64,000 nucleotides of DNA from Phoronis australis (Eukaryota; Phoronida; Phoronidae). This document shows, piece by piece, positions 60,401 to 64,000 of this stretch (position 1 is the first letter of the stretch; each line of letters opens with the position of its first letter). The translations under genes were made by a program, and so were the position numbers. The notes under the pieces are model-generated. The model ran no database searches and was not told where the DNA came from. It worked only from the letters and a program-made list of their open reading frames with translations. The stretch lies in contig NMRA01000001.1 in the NCBI GenBank assembly GCA_002633005.1, positions 1,534,198 to 1,598,197 on the forward strand, written 5' to 3'.

Positions 60401-60772
60401 TTAGCTCCATGACATTAGCCAGATCTGGGTAACATCACAACTATACCAATCACATAAAATTACAGTGGCAAACAGTTGAAACAAAACTTGAGAATAAATA
60501 CACATTCTAACGTATGTTATTCTTATCCCTGCCTATGGTTGGCCACTAGTACTCAATACTGAAAAGAAAAATAACTATGTAGTATCAAAACAAAAAGTAT
60601 TCATTTCCCAAATGCCTACCACGAAAATAGAAGACTTCGTGTAGCAGATTTAATAGTTTCAAGTTTAACTTCCCAATTCAGTCAACTATGATGTGAAAAA
60701 ATCAGGCGTAAAGTACAATCAGACTTCAAATAAGTGCCGTCATAACTTTCATAACTTCTCTTCACATTACAG
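57483..60772. other. No gene recognised
   Basis: AT-rich sequence. Open frames are short and lack splice context or family resemblance. Confidence 0.35.
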
Positions 60773-60863
60773 ACTGAGCCTCGTTCCGAAGGTCAACCAA
60801 CGTGTAGTGTGCATCAATGCCTTCGACGACGAGTACTATGAACGACGCCGGGAACTTGTATAA
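60773..60863 (+). CDS. Candidate C-terminal exon, unknown gene
   Basis: After a strong acceptor (CTTCTCTTCACATTACAG), one spare base and 29 codons lead to TAA at 60861-60863. The peptide is LSLVPKVNQRVVCINAFDDE followed by YYERRRELV. Its high third-position GC contrasts with the flanking AT- and GAT-rich sequence. Frame 1 also stays open for 22 codons, and the same codon boundaries are open on the minus strand, so direction is not certain. The family was not recognised. Confidence 0.4.
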
Positions 60864-60874
60864 TGGCATGAACA

Positions 60875-60972
60875 TGATAATAACAATAACAACAATAATC
60901 ATGATCATAAGAGTAATAATAATAACGATGATGATGATAATGATGATGATGATGATGATCAACAACAACCCA
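60875..60972. repeat. (GAT/AAT/AAC)n microsatellite
   Basis: A 98-base tract of trinucleotide steps with a pure GAT core (ATGATGATGATGATGATG). It yields an isoleucine-rich open frame on the minus strand that is not a gene. Confidence 0.85.
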
Positions 60973-61809
60973 TAATGCAACTTTTAAGGAAGAGTGATTA
61001 TGATAAGTGAACTGCTGCTAACTCAGCTCATTGAGAAAATCTCCAACTCAGCAGCTGATCCAGTTAGTAAGGGCACATTTTGCCTCCTTCAAATAACAAA
61101 ATGATATGCACGTTTTGGTATTGGTACTTAAAGTGTCCAGTCCAAAATGAATTAAATTTTAGAATCAACAAATTCTCAGTAAGTGTGGCCAGCCAGCTAC
61201 AGAAGACAGAAAATAATTTTTATACAGCCTTGTATCAACGCTACGGCAAGTGCTACCCTCTAACAAATCACAGCAAAAATCAATTACCGCTGTAAACACC
61301 AAAACAGATCTAACTTCATATCGAAGGAGTATCAATATCAAATTGGCAGCATCGATAATGGCTCGTGATGCCCTAAAAAATGTGAGGTCAAATCCCAGGA
61401 GATACTTACACAAGAGACATGAACGGGTTGAGCTGTTCCTACGGGTGGATTTTTCATAATCTCACTCGTGAAAAAATACAATGCATCCTTTGTTCAATTT
61501 TAATTCAATTTTAAAGGTTTTAAATCCCCTTCCAAAGGAATAGGTTATATAAAATATCCACAAAAGAACTCTTTAATGGAAGCTGTCCTTTAAATATGGG
61601 TGGTGTTTTATTATGACAACTCGTAAAAGGGTAGGTACCCTAATTTCCATGTAGCACACCTGTGGACACTATCCACCAGGAACAAAACAAAGTAACTTAG
61701 ACTCATCAAAAGAGCATAACAAGACCAGATAATTCCATCTCAGGGAAAACGTTTGTTTGTGATTTGCGGAAAGTGATCTCGTCAGATGTGCTAAGACACC
61801 AGTGGACGA

Positions 61810-62256
61810 TTGCATGAAACACTACCAAATAGGGACTCAACTAAAGTCCCTAAGTCATTTTGCATATTTGTGTCCTTATGGACTCACAGATGCAATATTT
61901 TTCTATCATTTCATCCGTATTAGGAGCTCCTCTTTGGTTAATGCCGTTATCTAATAATTGAACTAAAAACTGAGCCTAGGGTTCATTGAAAATAAATAGG
62001 GACTCAGTCCTTAAATTGGGGTGTTGCATGAAAAGATCCCTAAGTATTTTCGATAATATTGACAATTCAACGAAGAATTCCTTCTCGACTTGTATCAAAG
62101 TCAGAATCTGACTCAGTAATGAATCTAAAACAATTCAACAAAAGGCAATCGATGTTTTCACAAGTCCAAAAAATACGCAGTAGATTTAGAGAATTTAGTT
62201 GAGTCCCTATTTAGGACTGGAGTCCCTATTTAGGACTGTTTCTTGCAACCAGGCAC
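61810..62256. repeat. Foldback element with AGTCCCTATTTAGGACT-type ends
   Basis: The left part TTGCATGAAACACTACCAAATAGGGACTCAACTAAAG is the imperfect reverse complement of the right part (TTGAGTCCCTATTTAGGACT, repeated, then GTTTCTTGCAA). A GTTGCATGAAAAGATCCCTAAG block in the middle repeats the end again. It is non-coding. Confidence 0.6.
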
Positions 62257-64000
62257 ATGGATCAGTTTTGTGAAAATTACTTGAGACAGAAAATTAGCCT
62301 TGCGCTCCACACAACTATTTCAGAAAAATTATCCAAACTTCACACGAGCAAACGTGCAAAGTTTCTTCGAGTACACACGTAACTGCTAGTTACTGAGATA
62401 ATCACCACGAATCGTATCTTGATTGTGATGAGTTGGGAAACACTAACTTGGCTAAACCTTTTTTCCAGCAATTTGAAATGGAAGAGTAAGACCAATTTTT
62501 ATCGTAAGTCTTGAGTCACTATCATGAAACGGAGCCCTGAACAACATTTTAATATGGAATCAAAACATAGAGTTTATGTTGAGCGCTCAAGAAAACTGAA
62601 GGGCAAACTGACACGCTGAATTTAGTAACCCCACTTAGTAACTTTTAAGTTGTAGAGGTCACCCAAGGACAAATTTGTGCTCCACTCTTAATATCAGGGT
62701 ATGAGCACTTGAGAACACACTTCAGGAACATGGTTACTATGGATTATAGTAAGTGGAGGGTAGAAACATTTCTGAAGGATGGCTAAACAAATTGATAGAC
62801 ATTGCAAAGTATCTGTCATTCATTCGCATAGTAGCTTGTCACACTCATGCAACCACAAAGGTGACTGATTAATTTGTGATGACTCATGGTAAAAAAATCC
62901 TCCTATCAAAGTATCACATATTTGTCACGAAACAGTTAGCACGAAACAAGAAAAACTAAAGCACCACTGCCTTTATCATTGACCTTAATTTAACACCAAG
63001 AATATGAACAAATCATGATCGTCTTCAGTCTGACTGTGTAAAAATTTACGCAAAATATTACCAAGATGTATTGATTATTAATCATCAAACAGCCTAGGTA
63101 TGCCAAACATACCTTGGCATAAGCATTCAAAAGAATAACAAGCAACACATTATTTGCATGTGAAACTAAATATAAGCGTCTCCTCAAAAGTTCAGTGAGC
63201 TTGACAAAGGTTGTTCAAAATCGGCGATCTTCCTTATTTAAACAAATCCACCCTCGTTATCACAGCAACAGCATTCTTTGTCTCTTAGTAAATTTTCGAC
63301 AACTGTGATAAAGTTTAATAGAGTCCATTAGCCTGGCTGTAAGTGCAGTGGGTGTATTTATTTAAATCTTCAGTGAATTTTTGACAGAACAATATCCGGT
63401 TTGATCGGAAAATGAGAAAAAATTCTTACAAATTGCTCAGCATGAAGAGAAGATGATGGTGAAAAATGAAGGAAAGACTGCTTCAGTGCTATGAGACCTG
63501 TGGTGAAATAAATGACAGTGGTTTCCAATTCCAAAACCCTTTTCCCCCCATGAGATCACTGATAAGACCTCCACACTTGGAGTTCGTGAATTTGACAGGA
63601 CTTCTTTTAAAGTATCTAGTTCCCATCTACTTGTTGGCTTTTCCCTTTGCACTTAGTCAGCTGACCATCATTACTGAAACAGGAAACCATGCCGACATAG
63701 CGCTAAAAATAAAAAATGTAACGAAGTTGCTATGCCAATTTCCTTTATTACCAAAACCAAATAACCACAAATAACAATCATAGTTGAAAAAAATAAGCGT
63801 GTTTAAAACCAACATTCTAAATTTCTTACAGAACAGTGGTTCAGTTTTAACTCACTGAGAGGAGTCGTCCTAGGCAGGATCAGTTTATATTTTACTGCAA
63901 TTATAAATAAATGAGATATTATTAAATTTGAAATCTATTGTTCTAGATGACACCTTGGGCAGAACAGACAGACGGAAATGTCCAGAATTCTTCATTCTAT
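62257..64000. other. No gene recognised
   Basis: AT-rich sequence up to the window end. The open frame at 63466-63774 lacks splice support or family resemblance. Confidence 0.35.

Noticed and set aside
60762-60980. Isoleucine-rich minus-strand protein
   Set aside because: Mostly a translated GAT/AAT microsatellite; the non-repetitive part reads better as a plus-strand exon.
61250-61459. Basic 69-codon frame (NVRSNPRRYLHKRHERVELF)
   Set aside because: Looks protein-like but there is no acceptor or donor arrangement that links it to another exon, and the minus strand is equally open; not called.
1-64000. CRISPR arrays, bacterial operons, prophage or tRNA/rRNA genes
   Set aside because: The window is animal nuclear DNA; no evenly spaced direct repeats with unique spacers, no cloverleaf beyond SINE heads, and no rRNA-like sequence were seen.

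Overview
The window is animal nuclear DNA: AT-rich, intron-rich and full of small repeats. Short exons are bounded by GT-AG introns, and two protein families found in animals are recognisable: RalA-binding protein 1 and menin. The high polymorphism, tRNA-derived SINEs and many foldback/MITE elements suggest a marine invertebrate such as an echinoderm, hemichordate, cephalochordate or mollusc. The species cannot be told from the sequence alone.

Layout. (1) About 1-9.4 kb, minus strand: the 5' half of a RALBP1 orthologue, from a non-coding exon at 9.34 kb and the ATG at 8700 to the first half of the RhoGAP domain. The rest of the gene lies left of base 1. (2) About 9.4-11.6 kb: the spacer between two divergent genes, with a 1-kb element that has inverted ends. 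(3) 11,608-24,154, plus strand: a complete menin (MEN1) coding sequence in six exons, 2,028 nt and 675 aa. Its introns carry foldback elements, a minisatellite and hairpin-bearing repeat tails. (4) 24.2-33.2 kb: convergent 3' flanks. (5) 33,240-39,624, minus strand: the last five coding exons (252 aa) of an unrecognised gene ending in a charged helical tail. Its 5' end lies further right and could not be traced. (6) 40-64 kb: mostly intron-like or intergenic DNA with repeats. Two candidate plus-strand exons stand out, at 53.3 kb and 60.8 kb.

Assembly. Four single Ns (2186, 17793, 20280, 32006) each sit exactly at the junction of two near-identical blocks. They are best read as two parental haplotypes laid end to end rather than as tandem duplications. 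Around menin exons 3-4 the case is strong. A continuous insertion-free haplotype (17,794-20,279) appears to have been placed inside the gap of the other haplotype, which carries a transposon whose left end lies just before the gap and right end just after it. Doubled exons (RALBP1 RhoGAP exons, menin exons 3 and 4) should therefore be counted once. Their coding differences are all synonymous.

The most unusual biological signal is at the last menin intron. Its 3' end is a 75-bp tandem repeat in which each unit repeats the splice acceptor together with the first codons of the exon. All units are in frame, so the gene could add 25, 50 or 75 residues by acceptor choice.
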